Assembly (NCBI GenBank): GCA_011009095.1 | Contig: VTPC01000802.1 | Span: 141,193 to 205,192 of the forward strand | Length of the DNA: 64,000 nt | From: Ignelater luminosus | Taxonomy: Eukaryota > Arthropoda > Insecta > Coleoptera > Elateridae | Reading direction: 5' to 3' | In this document: positions 52,028-64,000 of the stretch, piece after piece | Position numbering within the stretch: the first letter of the stretch is position 1 | Layout: each line of letters starts with the position of its first letter | Translations under genes and position numbers: made by a program | Notes under the pieces: generated by a model | Databases searched by the model: none | What the model saw: the letters and a program-made list of their open reading frames with translations, nothing else | What the model was told of the DNA's origin: nothing

Positions 52028-55000
52028 CTAAAGAACACTGGATATTCGAAGGTCAAGTTATTTCCAAATATATCCAAAAAAAATGTTACTGAACTAAACA
52101 TTTATTTACCTGTACCTTCTGGAATTATCTAAATACTGTAATATATATAGAGTGCTTTATAAAAGAATGATATATAGACATCCAGACTTGTGTTTTTAAT
52201 AGAATGTATTATGTATGGGCATTATTGAACTGTCGACTATACAAATTTCCCAAACTTCTTAAATGATGATAGTACAAATAGTTTTCAATTTTCTAAAGAT
52301 ATATTTTGATCTTTGATCTTTAATTATCGAAATGGTGATTTATTCTAGTACATTGTGATTATAAAGTACAAATTGTAATTGTTCTTAATCTCTTCTTAGT
52401 AACACTTTGTTTCTGTTATAGTACCAAACCACAAAATCAGCTTTGATTTGATAACAGGCAAACCTTTGCCCTTTGCTTTAGGACATTCACGCCTGATTTG
52501 CCTTATTATACTATATCTTCAAAAACGACAGTAATGTTAGCAAAAGTTGCAGTTGATCCAATTTTTTTGTCAATCATACCACAAAGGATTATTAAAAAGG
52601 TACTGAAAGATAAACTTGCTTCCTTCAATCCATGATTTGAATATGGTATGTGAGCTGCCGAAAAAACAGTTTGGAAATAAAGTCATTAGTTTGTATTCAA
52701 ATCTCTGCACTAAAGATGATTTCTGGATGAGCTTAGTACATCATAGACAATGACTGTTGATCGGGAATTGATCATACAGAAAACAAACAAAATAATTATC
52801 TAGCTAGGAAAAAGCTGCATTCCTGCTCACATTACCTTTTTCTAGTATCTTATTGAGTTTTATAAGAAATATCAATAGCTTTGCATACTTTGGGCCATCC
52901 AATAAACACAAAACGGTACTTTATCCCATTTTAACAAAATTGGTGCGTTTTGCAGAAATAAAGCTTCTTCATCTACACAAATAAGCTGCAACTAAAGCGC
53001 CATAGCAAATATACGTATTGTTAAGGTCATTCTAATTCGAAAAGTTCTGATAAACATATGCCTTTTGGAGTCATGAATAAATTAAAATTAAAAGTGAGAT
53101 TAGTTTTCATACAAACAATAAAGAGTTTCCAGGTCAAGATAGTCCGGTCACTTTTACTTTCTCTAGGGTTACCTAAACACTTGAATGTTATTCTGTTATG
53201 CCAATGTGCCAATTATGGAATGTGCATTAATAATGATGGTGGAATTCCGATCACATTTGAAGTAAAACTAACTTGTAAAATATTTGTTGAATAATAAAGG
53301 ATCATTTTTAATACTAATTTTTTCATGACTCTGAAACATGTTATTTTATTAAACTTTTTGAATCAACATCACATTAAGAACACGTGTACTCGCTATGGCT
53401 TTCGAGCTGCGAAATACCCTGAACACTAAATAATACAAGGCTGAATCAGTAATATCTGCCTCTTAGGAATCGTAACTTGAACCATGACAAGTGAGCCCAT
53501 GCATGATCTAACAATCTTCATATGTTTTGGTATAAAATGCTTTTGCACATTAACTGATTTGAGTAATATTCTTTTCAGTTTTCTAGATTTTCTCTTCAAG
53601 TTTCTTTTTTAGTCGGAAGCCTTGACCTATTGCACCAGCGAAGTACGTGTTTCTACACCATTGGTTCTTGTTACATATCGTTGAGTGCAGCTCCAAATAT
53701 GCACTTTCAATTCTTTTGAATCAAGTGCAGAAAGATCCTGCATCATCTAGTCAGCAGCATGACTTGTTCCAGTTTGTGATAAACGTTATATTGGTGGAAC
53801 AACTTGTGTTTCACTTTTTCTTACCACTGAAAGTAATATCTTTCCATTCTTCATCTCAGCAGTTATGCTCAAAGTCTTTGGAATATTGAGTCAATGGTAA
53901 TTTAAGCTTTGTGTGTTAAACGCAAAGATCCTAGTTGAGTGCCTAGAATTATACTTTTAGACACTTAAAAGCTTTGGAGAGGATATGACTTGAGGTAAGA
54001 CTACTGTTCAAATGTGACAGTTTTGAATATTTGCCGTAGATTCCAAACAAACAAATTTGGTTTTCGATTGCTTCTGGCTTTGTAATGAATATTATTAGGG
54101 TTATTTAGTAATTGGAAGAATCAATTTCCCCATGAAGAGATAAACTTCAAATCGAGTATGCATTAGTCTTTCCATTCCTCATGAATCAAATAGAACTGCA
54201 ATAACATCCTCTAAATTATCTCAATAACAATCTATATTAGCAGTTTTGTTTGCACTGTTGTTATCTATGAGAAAAGAAAATAAAATCAAAATGCCAAACT
54301 CTGCTCGGACATACTGTACGGAAACGTGGACAGATGAGAATCAAGAAAAACAAACGAGTAACAGGCAACGGTAGAACAAAAAAGAAGAAAGAGCACATAT
54401 GATGAGAACAAACAAAAAGAATAAAAGAAAGATAAGAGAGGTAGAGAAGGAAATAAATATATGGAAAAAAGGTAAAAAGATGTAAAAAATAGCACAGAAG
54501 AAAAAGAGTTAACAAAGGATAGATGAGGACAGTGCAAATACTACTGATTCATTAAATGTTATTGTTAGCATAATATTGGATGATAGGAGAGTTTCTTGAT
54601 TTTCTAAATCTGACAGTGGCTTTAAACGACTGAGAAATAAAACCAGGATTTTGACAAAAATAACAACTGCAATTTGACATTTCAAGAAATTGGCATATTT
54701 GCGTTCATCTCTGAAAAACTGGAATCCTTGACTTCGTTTTTGCCCAATTTTCCAAGTTGCACCTACTTCCAAAAATATGCGTTGAATGCATATTTATGCT
54801 AATTTTGTCAAATGGTCATACTTTTCATTCTATTATACATCAACAAACTAAATACAACAAATTGTAGATAATTTTGGCTATAGTCTTTATCTCCTAAATA
54901 CGGATCTGACTCATATCAAACAGTGTTATAGCAATATTTATATTCGTTTATGTTTATATAAACGTTAGTTACGATATAATTAAAAACCTAATACAATAAA

Positions 55001-55600
55001 CATCTCTTGTAATCAATTACAGTTACAACATTCCACTTCCTTATCAGAAAGAAACAACTTTAATGAAAATGAGATAAGATAACGATTTCATTCATCTTAA
55101 ATCGCGCACTCACTTTGAAGCTATCTCAAATAAAAGGGGACAAACTTCAAGAAGGTTTAATTAGCTACAGCACCAGCTCGTCGTAAGATAAAATAATGGC
55201 CTCTATTGTTTTTCTTTTACATCTAAAGCTTGTTATTCGATTATTATTACGGTTTTTTATTCTTTAATCAAATTTCATAAAGTAACGAACAGTTTTTGCA
55301 AGAAAATAAAGAATATTAAAGCTCAACTTGTTTTTGTTTTGGACAGTTTTTAATTACAGCTTTTGATAAAAACAAATTTAATATTATCGCATAAGAATTT
55401 TTAAAGAGTCGGGACTTTCTTAAGGCAACATAAGTCTAGAACATTTCACTCTTGAATTCTATATTACAACAAATGTTTGCCCTATATAGTAACATGCTTT
55501 AGATACCATAATAAAAATATTCTTTCCCTGTACATTTAACGCCCATTTTAAATGAGAAAATGGAAAGAAAATTTTGCTTATACGCCAGGAAAACGCAAAA

Positions 55601-55613
55601 AGGTCATAGGTCA
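55601..55613 (+). promoter_or_regulatory. Perfect DR1 nuclear-receptor site
   Basis: AGGTCA-T-AGGTCA, an exact DR1, the class bound by HNF4 and RXR/USP heterodimers. A third half-site-like AGGTCG follows at 55628. A GC box (GGGCGGGGC) and an E-box (CAGGTG) follow within 40 bases. Such clustering suggests an enhancer or promoter, but it is untested. Confidence 0.4.
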
Positions 55614-57734
55614 CGAGTGATGAATATAGGTCGTTTTGAGGGCGGGGCAGGTGGCGTACGTTGAAGAGAAAATGGAATTGATTTGATTACATCCCCGTGG
55701 GAGGGATCTCAAGATATCTTTAAAGAAAATAATGCGTGAGAGAAACTTCAATGCACTAAGAATTTCCTGTTTTCATTTCCTCGTGTTTTTCCGAAGAGGC
55801 GAGGGGTGAAACTGTAATTTAGAGAAAAAAGAATTAGGTTGAATTTCTTTGTCCGCAAACAAAGGAGACTAAAAAAACTGTGATATGTTCAAAGCAAACA
55901 AATATGATTCATAATTCCCAGTAGCATGACGTTTGGTTACTTCCAGATAATTGTGGAATTCCCGGAGGATAGCCTTGAAGTTACGGTATTTAAAACTCGC
56001 ACTATTTTTGTGGTTTTGTTTCAAATGAGAATTTTGGTGGTGTCGATTGTTACTGCCTGGTCGACATTCTTTAAGTCGTACATACTATGATGAGAATTAG
56101 ATCGACCATGATGTAAGAAAAATTGAAAAATTAAGAACTACTCTCATCAAGTAATTAACATAAAGGATTTCCTTCATTAAATCATAATCAAGCATTAAAA
56201 CACGATGTGTTAAGTAGAATTATCGATCAAAAGAAACGCATGTTCAGCTTTAGGTAAATAAGTGCATTACTTTCTTGATCTGCTTTTCTAACGATTTTTC
56301 CAATTATACACCAATCGATTTTTTTTACCCATCGCATAGAAGCAACTTCAAGAGTGATTTGACAAAATTATCTATAAATTAAAACCGTTACAGAAAGCCA
56401 GTCAAAATCTTACAATTTAAAAAAGCCGGTTTCACATGAACATGTGTAACACCAAATTTACTACGCAGAATTTTATTTTGGAAACGCCCCATTTCATTTA
56501 ACCTGTCGATTAAAAATTTAAGTATGATCAGAAGGAAGACTCTTTGGACACCATAGGAATGACAAAAATAACAACTTTTAGAAAAAGTTTAGACAACGAT
56601 GGGATAGGATAGTAGATCCAATATTGATCGCACCAAAAAATTAGCTTTGGAATTTGCAGTCAAGATTCTCCCCATACCAGTACGTTTCATTTACAAAGTG
56701 GCGTTGTTTTTAAAAACGCTCGCAAATTGTTGAAGGCAATATTACTACCGAGTATCAGATCCCGCGAAAAGATATTGCATATTTTATTCTCTAGTCGAGC
56801 TTGCTATCAAGAAAGCTGAAGATGACTAAAGTAGGAAACTGAGCATAATGGTTTACTATAGTGGCTGCTGCAATAACATCTTCATATCCCATGATAGCGA
56901 TTCAATGATATAGAAGTTTGTGTCCCAACTTTACTTGCTTTTTGCATTTCAGTTTTGCAATTCAAAATTAAGTCTGATCATAAAAAGTTTCGCTTACCAT
57001 TACTTCATGCCTTATTTACCTTAACAAAACGAATAAGAAATTCTTACCTACTTATCTGTCTTTATAGAGACAAAGTTCATTCGAGTAGCTTTTTTATTTA
57101 TTTGATTATACGTAGTCCACGGTGTTCAAATTCAAGAATGTTACTCGGTCATAACATTCTTCCAATGACATGGTCTAGAAATTTCTTATTTAATGACGCC
57201 AAAGGAGAGATTTTTTTTGAGGTACCGATTCGTTCCAAAACGCCATTAATTGCAGAAATACCCTAACCCAAATACTAGATACTTCTATCATATTTCTGCA
57301 CAACAGCAAACTTCTGCATTCTCTTATACTATGATCTAGCTTAAAATAAATAGTTCAACTTGGTTTGTTCCATAGTTCACCGAAGTTTAACTCTAGCATT
57401 ACGAATGGTCACTCTTTTTTTATTATGTGCACTTTCTTCAATATTGTTGCTAAGCGTTCACGTTGAAGCAGATATTTCCAATATCTCATTCGTATGTAAA
57501 CCTTGCTTCAATGTTTGCACTGAACCTTAGGTTTTGTGCTTTCTGTTTACTCTTGATCTCTTCTCATAAACGAATCGGCCATTCTTGCACAATTTACAAA
57601 CAGCGCACCATTCTGGAAATCTTCGCACTAAAAAGTTTAAAAGATTAAACCCAACTCCAGTAAGACCAGGTCCGGCTTTAGAACTTACTGTAGTCTGAGA
57701 CAAACTCAGATTTCTGCGCCCTCCCATCTTATAT

Positions 57735-58180
57735 GAGACAAAAGTGGAAGGGCACAGACCGATTCGTATTCGTTTCTAGATTTCTGCAGGACGGAGCACA
57801 GTCTTGAACCACCGCAGTGCAGTCCAATGCTTTATGAAGAAGGTTAATGTAAGGCAAAGTCCGCAGGTGGGCTATAGGAGTGCACAGCCCGACATGTGGT
57901 CGTATTTAGTTTTTTTAAGAAGGTTAATGGAAGTGCAGCCCGATCTTGATAAATTGGGAAAATCTTTGGCTTCTATATCAAATAAGTGTGGAAAGGTACA
58001 GCTGGACCCATTTTGTTTCTAGTTTTCTGAAGTTAATAAAAAACGAAGCCAGACCTCGGGCCACCGCAGCTGACATGTTGAGGACGTAGCCCAACCCGTA
58101 TCGGTATTTAGCTCTTAAAATGGTTTTTTGAATGAAAAGCAACCCATGCCGATTTCTACTCCAAAGTGTGAAAGCAGAAA
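57735..58180 (+). repeat. Degenerate tandem repeat (about 85-130-bp units)
   Basis: Recurring word order: TTTCTAG-TTTCTG-A, CCACCGCAG(TGC/CTG), GTGCAGCCCGA or TAGCCCAACCCGTAT, then GTATTTAG and AAGAAGGTTAATG or TTAAAATGG. At least three diverged units are visible. Short frames here are by-products of the repeat. Confidence 0.5.
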
Positions 58181-59042
58181 GAGTCAATTTATAGAAACTG
58201 AATTAAGTTAATTGAGAATTAAATTTAATTTGGTGCTGTTGCTAGGATACAGTCAAATTCTGACCAATCAGATTATCAGAATTGACACCTAATTCAGGTT
58301 TAAATTTTAATTAAATATTTAATTCACCTTTTATATACCGCCTTTGAATCTTTCTAATTCCACACGAAGTTTTGCTTTTGCAGCTGTCTTCTTTTGTGAT
58401 CTAGTCAAATGATGATATACGTGAAACGTTGGGTGGGGCCATATCTGTGCAAAGACGGAATCGTTTGTGGAATTCACATGCGCCAACTTTTAGGCCACTG
58501 CTTCCATCCCAATAAGTAAAGTACTATTGCGGCATCATGTATTGCAAAGACATTCTAGGCTTTCATCTGCACTTACCTATTCGTATCTATAAGACTTTTA
58601 CTTTGTGTAGGTTTGCCAATTTTCCTCAACAGGTGCAAAGTTCGAACTTTTATGTTTAGTTGCAGTTGCTTCCAATATTTCCAGGACGCCTCTGATTCGT
58701 TACAATAGAAAACCAGATTACTCTTGGTAGAGCGCTCTAATTCTTCTCATAATGTTATTGTTCACATGACAAAGACCAAGAAAACACTCACTAATAAATT
58801 ATAAGAGATACACAGAGTAATTCAATGATGAAGAATAATGTTATTATTATAATATTTGTGTAAAAAATAATTACTCCTACATTTTGCAATGCTGTTTTCT
58901 TCTAAATCAGAACATCCTGTATATTTTGATATTTTTTACACTTTGTTATTAACAGGCTGCTAGATCAATTATTATGTTTGTAATCTTCTCAATTGCAGAC
59001 CACAACATTTTTATTTTCTACAACCTTCAAAAAATCTAAAAG

Positions 59043-59214
59043 ACAGGGTGTTGTAGTTAAAAAGGAATCTTGAATGTTGCCGTGCTAAATTAGCGTTGGA
59101 ATCTTTGAATGGATCTCACAATAGCAAAGAAAATAATGTCTCGTATGCACTTTAGTGATATCTTGAAAAATAGAAAGAATTATCACCTGATCAACAGAAT
59201 TTCAATCACCCTGT
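59043..59214. repeat. Short inverted pair ACAGGGTG ... CACCCTGT
   Basis: Eight-base exact arms 172 bases apart, from the same terminus-word family as other pairs in the window. A related ATCCTGTATA lies just upstream at about 58915. Too short for certainty. Confidence 0.35.
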
Positions 59215-61526
59215 AGAAATTATCTTTCTAAAACTGAAATCTAATTTTTCTCAGATCGTGGGAGTTATGCTACAGTTTTCTTTTGAAAGTCAAAAATAAT
59301 TAGTTTGAACCTCCCCCCCCTTTCTTGAAAATACAAAAAAAAATTATTCAAACCAGAAAGTTCATCGATGCGTTTTCCCCCAGGAAATGTTAATCACGCT
59401 TACCGCAAAAGTTTATAAAACGTACTTAAAATTTGAAACATGGGAGCTTACGCTTTTGCACCCCGTTAACTCTCATATGCCCACACAAACGAGTAAAACT
59501 TGATGTTTTACGTATTTTAGTATCCATCAAAGTATTAAAAGTAAAATTCTCTCGTTTAATTTTGAATTGAAAACTGCGTCACTTATAAAAAGGGTTTCTA
59601 TAATCTGAAAGGATGATTAAAAAACAAAAATGTTTAATATCAACTGTTCTTCAGTACGGCTGTATTTCTATTTAACGCAAAAACAAATGAATGGTGAAAA
59701 CAAAATAAAATGAACCAAAAGCATAAAACGTAAAATGACAGACTGAATTATTAATACTAATCTTTTATGCGCCTTCATTTTTAAATTCGGGACTGTTACA
59801 TACGATAAATATTTGAAATGTACGTTTAACTTTTATGTAAAATATAAAGTAAGTGTGCCACATCACCTAAAAAAACCCGAACGAATGCAACAATTTGTTA
59901 AGAATGTACGTATGTAGTATTATGAGTTTAAACGTGGTGGAACTGAATCATCCGAATCAGCCGATGCACGTAAGCAATGACGTGTTAGGTTGTTACTATT
60001 AAATAATGAAATACTGCTGTTTAACATCCCATTTCAAGTTATATTACATTGCAACATCGATTCCTGGTAGATAGTTTCCTATTGTTTGCACATTTATAAA
60101 TCGTGTATAACAAGTTTTTGACACGGAAAATCAAATTTAATGCTGCATTATCAATTAATTTATTTGGTTGGAGTCGCCTATTATTATAGACAAGAAACGA
60201 GGGTATTAGAACAAATTGAATGAAACCCTTCGTTTAATCCATTACATTTGTAAACCATTCGTAGAAGGTTAAATTGGGTAAAGACTAAACTACACAGAAA
60301 TTGCATCACGTACAATGAATATTTCCAACAGTTAATCTTTTTTAAATTATTTTTAAAAAAATTATGCAGTTCTAACGAATCGTCGAGAAATTCAATTCCG
60401 TTAGGATTTCAGATCATCGTATGTTTGTGTGAAGATATTCTAAATTAAGGTTCGATATTGTACGAGCTCGAAAAATTCAACTTTACTCGAAAACGGCGCA
60501 TTTTATGAAAAAAAAACAAGAGTGATTTTTGTTATTCAATTATTTGTAGATTTCAATAATGATGTAATTATGTTTCTCGCAGTTTTTTTGAAAAGGTGAA
60601 ATTCGCATACTAATAGATGTCATACAGTAAACGCCATGTAAAAAATTCTATTTTAATATTGCAAGCAAACTTTCCACACATGTTTCGCACGACATTATTT
60701 CCATAGCTTTCGTTGCATGATTTGGAAACCATTACTAGTAAAAGTAAGAAGAAAGCAAAGCAATCAGATGATGAAAATCAAAATATGGAAAAAGAAATAA
60801 GCAAAATGAGTGTTAGGCTGTTAAAGCTGGAAGGAAGGTCGTCAAAATGGATTCTTCAAAGAGGTAAGGGCTCATTAAACGAAATAGCCAAAAAAAAAGT
60901 TGTATCGTCAAAGTGCGAAAACAAATGTCTATAACGTGCCGTTGACAGCCTAAGATTACAAGATAGTCATAACATGAGCCTAAAGACTGACAATAAAAGA
61001 CTAATTTTAAAGTGCTAACAATAATCTACAATTACCTATCGAGATATAATAATATGAAGTATATTTGGTTGATGATTACAATTTAATTGAATACAGATGC
61101 TGGTGTACTTGTCTATATTGACCAAGAAACGGGTCCTCAATATGAGACATAGCTATGAGTCGATAATCAACTAAGCCCTAATAGACTTGGCATTCGTATA
61201 ATATGATTTGTTTTTGAAGTAGTCTCTGTTGTATCCTATCATTGGCAATACTGTATCATGGCATACAGTATCTAAAACTTGATCTTTTTGTATTGTCTTT
61301 TTTCTTATACTGTATTATGTTTCTCTTTAAACAGTTCAATACTTCAGTATCTTACCTAGCCTCTTCCATGTTTTAGGCGTCTTGGTCACATGCACTGTTT
61401 CATTTCTAGTTTTGATCTATTACCGACCATTCAGGGCTTGTTTCATTCTTGAATTCTAAAAAATTCTCAAGTTTCTTCAATTTTCAGTATGTGATATAAG
61501 TTTCTCGATTTCACCCTCTAGCATTT

Positions 61527-61898
61527 TCACGTTTGTCTAAAATTTGTGTAAAATGATTGCATGTGCTTCTTGCCGAAGAAACCAAAACACCTTAACCTTG
61601 ATTCTTGTGATTGGACAAAATCTTTCCAAAATTCGATTTGCCTCCTCTGCTTGTAACTTGACAGATTAAGTATGACTAAGTATTTAAAATTTAGATCTTT
61701 GTAAGAAGTCTTAATGCGCTGGTTAACGTGTTTGGATTGATCGTTTCTATGCAATCTAAAAAAAAGGGTCACAAATGAATAACTTCCTTCTCCTTTTCCC
61801 AAAAGATTTTTTCCCAAAGAAACATCGGATTTAACAATTACCAGAACTTTGTAAAAATTGTTTAAAACTTCCCAAAAATCCAAGTAACTTTTAATCAA
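61527..61898 (-). pseudogene. 123-codon frame, possible LINE fragment
   Basis: Frame from ATG at 61898. It contains KDLNFKYLVILNLSSYKQ, then EFWKDFVQSQESRLRCFGFF, with a basic, aromatic spacing that resembles the segment between endonuclease and reverse transcriptase in Jockey-like non-LTR elements (pattern ...YxxLxxKY...A(K/R)xxxWxxFV...). The resemblance is weak and no catalytic motif is present. A chance frame is a real alternative. Confidence 0.25.
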
Positions 61899-62810
61899 AA
61901 TCTAAAACTAGATATTTTTACCATTTGTGACCTTTTCCTTGGATCACGCTGTATAAAAGCAAAATCATATAACAGGGTTTTGTGTCAATCTAGTAGAATG
62001 CACATAAAATAGATTATCACAAAAATCCGTTTAAATCTTGGAAACTAGAAATGTTAGTCATGTAGACCTGAATATCGATTCTTCTTCTTTTGGTAACAAC
62101 CATAACAGATACATAACGTAGAACGCAAGTGCCTAGTAAATGCCAAAAGTGAAGAAAGAAGTGAGAGGAAAAACTTAGTTAGAGATAATACTAATAATAT
62201 TCCGTAAAAGTAATGTAATTATCATGCTGGTTACGGTCAGCACACAACTAAAAATACAGGCAGAAGAGTACCAGATAGTTTTGGTAAAGTTTTCTTCTTA
62301 AATGTTACTACGACAAAAGGCCCTATCATACAGAGTTGTTGGAATAGTTTGGAAAAGCGACTGTGTAGCCAAAATAGTTATGATATAAGATGTTAATCTG
62401 TGCAGTGGTGGACGGAAAAACTTAACTACTAAAATGAAGAAATTCCATTGTCAACTATCTCAGACGAAATTTTCTAATCTTTCTGCACACAAGAAATTTT
62501 GCTTCACAGTAAAGAAAAAACAAAATTTCTATAAATGTAAAACTTTTTTGCGACCCCGTATACAAGTGCAGTATACTGAAATGTAATCAGTAACGGTAAC
62601 TCTTTATAAGTTGTCATGTGTTATAGCATGACTCTTGATATCAAATAATCTCATCTTGTCCTTCCGATTCCGTATCGTACCGTTCAACAATCTCGTTTCT
62701 GATCGAACCTTAACAACAGGTATGGTGCTCTTATCTGTGGTAAATGGTTAAATATCAACCCTGTAGGATGCAAAGCCTGCTCAAAATATGAGACTTAAAA
62801 TAAAATACTT

Positions 62811-63154
62811 TTCAAGATACAGGGTATCCAAGTTTAATTAGAAATTCTTTCTAATATTTCGCAAAAGATTAATGGTATTGAAATGAGATTTTTAGCATCT
62901 ACTAATTTATACATTTTCCCGGGGAAAAGTTTGCTACAGTCCTAGAAACTAGATAATCTTGTCGTTTTTTGGAATTTACTTTCAATTTGGCAGAGTGTCA
63001 CTCTCGCACGTTTTTCACAGGATGCACCATTTTCAATCAGAATTCGGTTTTTAAGGCTCTTCAAAACTGAGTGTTCAATGTTGATACAAAACATTTGGTA
63101 ACTGTCAGTATTTTCACTACACCTTCAAACTTGAACGCCCTGTATATCTTGGAA
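62811..63154. mobile_element. Inverted-repeat (MITE-like) element
   Basis: TTCAAGATACAGGGTATCCA plus AGTTT (62811-62835) pairs with AAACTTGAACGCCCTGTATA plus TCTTGGAA (63127-63154) over about 25 bases with few mismatches. About 340 bases in total and no coding capacity. Ends contain TACAGGG, like the other elements. Confidence 0.6.
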
Positions 63155-63301
63155 ACAAGTCATTACAAAAAAAAGCTTATGGGGTTATTAGTATAGTGAT
63201 ACATAACGAGCGTCCAAAAACCGGCGTCGTCATTTGACATTTCTAGTTCTATGATGACAATAGTTATCGGACATCCGACGGTAGTGCTGATCAAAGAATC
63301 T

Positions 63302-63701
63302 NNNNNNNNNNNNNNNNNNNNNNNNNNNNNNNNNNNNNNNNNNNNNNNNNNNNNNNNNNNNNNNNNNNNNNNNNNNNNNNNNNNNNNNNNNNNNNNNNNN
63401 NNNNNNNNNNNNNNNNNNNNNNNNNNNNNNNNNNNNNNNNNNNNNNNNNNNNNNNNNNNNNNNNNNNNNNNNNNNNNNNNNNNNNNNNNNNNNNNNNNNN
63501 NNNNNNNNNNNNNNNNNNNNNNNNNNNNNNNNNNNNNNNNNNNNNNNNNNNNNNNNNNNNNNNNNNNNNNNNNNNNNNNNNNNNNNNNNNNNNNNNNNNN
63601 NNNNNNNNNNNNNNNNNNNNNNNNNNNNNNNNNNNNNNNNNNNNNNNNNNNNNNNNNNNNNNNNNNNNNNNNNNNNNNNNNNNNNNNNNNNNNNNNNNNN
63701 N
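63302..63701. other. Assembly gap (400 N)
   Basis: Four hundred undetermined bases. Frames running through it are meaningless. It could hide real sequence, including an exon. Confidence 0.99.
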
Positions 63702-64000
63702 AACTTACATAGTATATATGTACATATATACATAAAAAAAGTTTAACAAATTAAAAAGTTTGTGTACCACTGTGTCTCAGAGAAACATCGACCCAAATTT
63801 AAAAATAAAAGGAGGAAATTGAGAAGGACATCGACTTATACAACTGACAATAAAGGTATAGCAACAAAATAAATCCGTAGTAAATTTAATTTGCTGTCGG
63901 ATTCAGGTATATCTTATTATCATTATTATTATTTTTATTCTTCTCCTCGCTTCGTTTTACGCGACCCACATCCTTCACGAAACGTTAAATGAAATAACAA
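63702..64000. other. AT-rich end of window, no gene seen
   Basis: Begins with a TA/TG-rich alternating run (TATATATGTACATATATACA) directly at the gap edge and has an interrupted ATT run near 63915-63935. No exon or element was recognised. Confidence 0.6.

Larger units (their letters stand above)
21037..64000 (-). other. Sequence upstream of RPB8 exon at 21036 (intron and/or 5' flank)
   Basis: The exon ending at 21036 starts with a splice acceptor and split codon, so an intron begins here and runs to higher coordinates. I looked for the conserved N-terminal words (FEDIF, DIDPEGKKFD, RVSRLHCESESFKMDL, YPMDLG) on the minus strand and found none. The intron is therefore either longer than this window or ends at a divergent or gap-hidden exon. 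Stretches not listed separately (22.7-25.2, 27.8-30.7, 33.1-45.3, 47.4-50.2, 52.1-57.7 and 59.3-61.5 kb) are AT-rich with no gene I can support. Confidence 0.6.

Noticed and set aside
63230..63733. Frames of 150-167 codons on both strands
   Set aside because: They run through the 400-base N gap and carry no information.

Overview
The window is AT-rich, gene-poor animal DNA. It carries spliceosomal introns, an insect-like housekeeping exon pair and a dense layer of decayed transposons. It is most likely from an arthropod, probably an insect with an expanded genome. The species cannot be named from the sequence. There are no operons, rRNA or CRISPR arrays, and no intact tRNA gene. Almost every open frame is a short chance frame.

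The one host gene I can prove is RPB8 (RPABC3), the small OB-fold subunit shared by RNA polymerases I, II and III. It lies on the minus strand. Its last coding exon is at 4327-4444, with a poly(A) signal just downstream. The preceding exon is at 20853-21036. A 16.4-kb intron separates them, with a canonical donor, a canonical acceptor and matching reading phase. The first coding exon (about 50 residues) was not found. It lies either more than 40 kb upstream inside this window but unrecognised, in the 400-base assembly gap, or beyond the window. A CpG-rich patch with an NRF1-type site near 47.2 kb is a candidate promoter for this or another gene.

Region by region: 1-1300 is less AT-rich than the rest and unexplained. 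1431-2011 is a hAT-type non-autonomous element with terminal inverted repeats and a near-perfect 8-bp target duplication. 3500-4080 holds a broken, unrecognised minus-strand reading frame. The 16.4-kb RPB8 intron holds a Crypton-type tyrosine-recombinase fragment among three palindromes (6.2-7.2 kb), a heavily decayed non-LTR reverse transcriptase (7.5-8.8 kb), one or two inverted-repeat or hAT remnants, and CpG-bearing patches. Upstream of exon 2 lie an (ATT)n microsatellite, two inverted-repeat elements (21.7 and 25.2-26.3 kb), a Penelope-like reverse-transcriptase relic (26.6-26.8 kb), a disrupted ZMYM1-like hAT transposase (30.75-32.68 kb), a tRNA-derived SINE (50.2-50.4 kb), CpG islands (45.3 and 46.8-47.3 kb), a degenerate tandem repeat (57.7-58.2 kb) and several short inverted repeats whose arms contain TACAGGGTG or TACAGAGTG.

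Nothing here forms a multi-gene system. The main biological points are a small, normally compact polymerase-subunit gene stretched over long transposon-filled introns, and several repeats (the palindrome and recombinase cluster, the nested inverted repeat, the double hairpin) that do not fit a simple known element.
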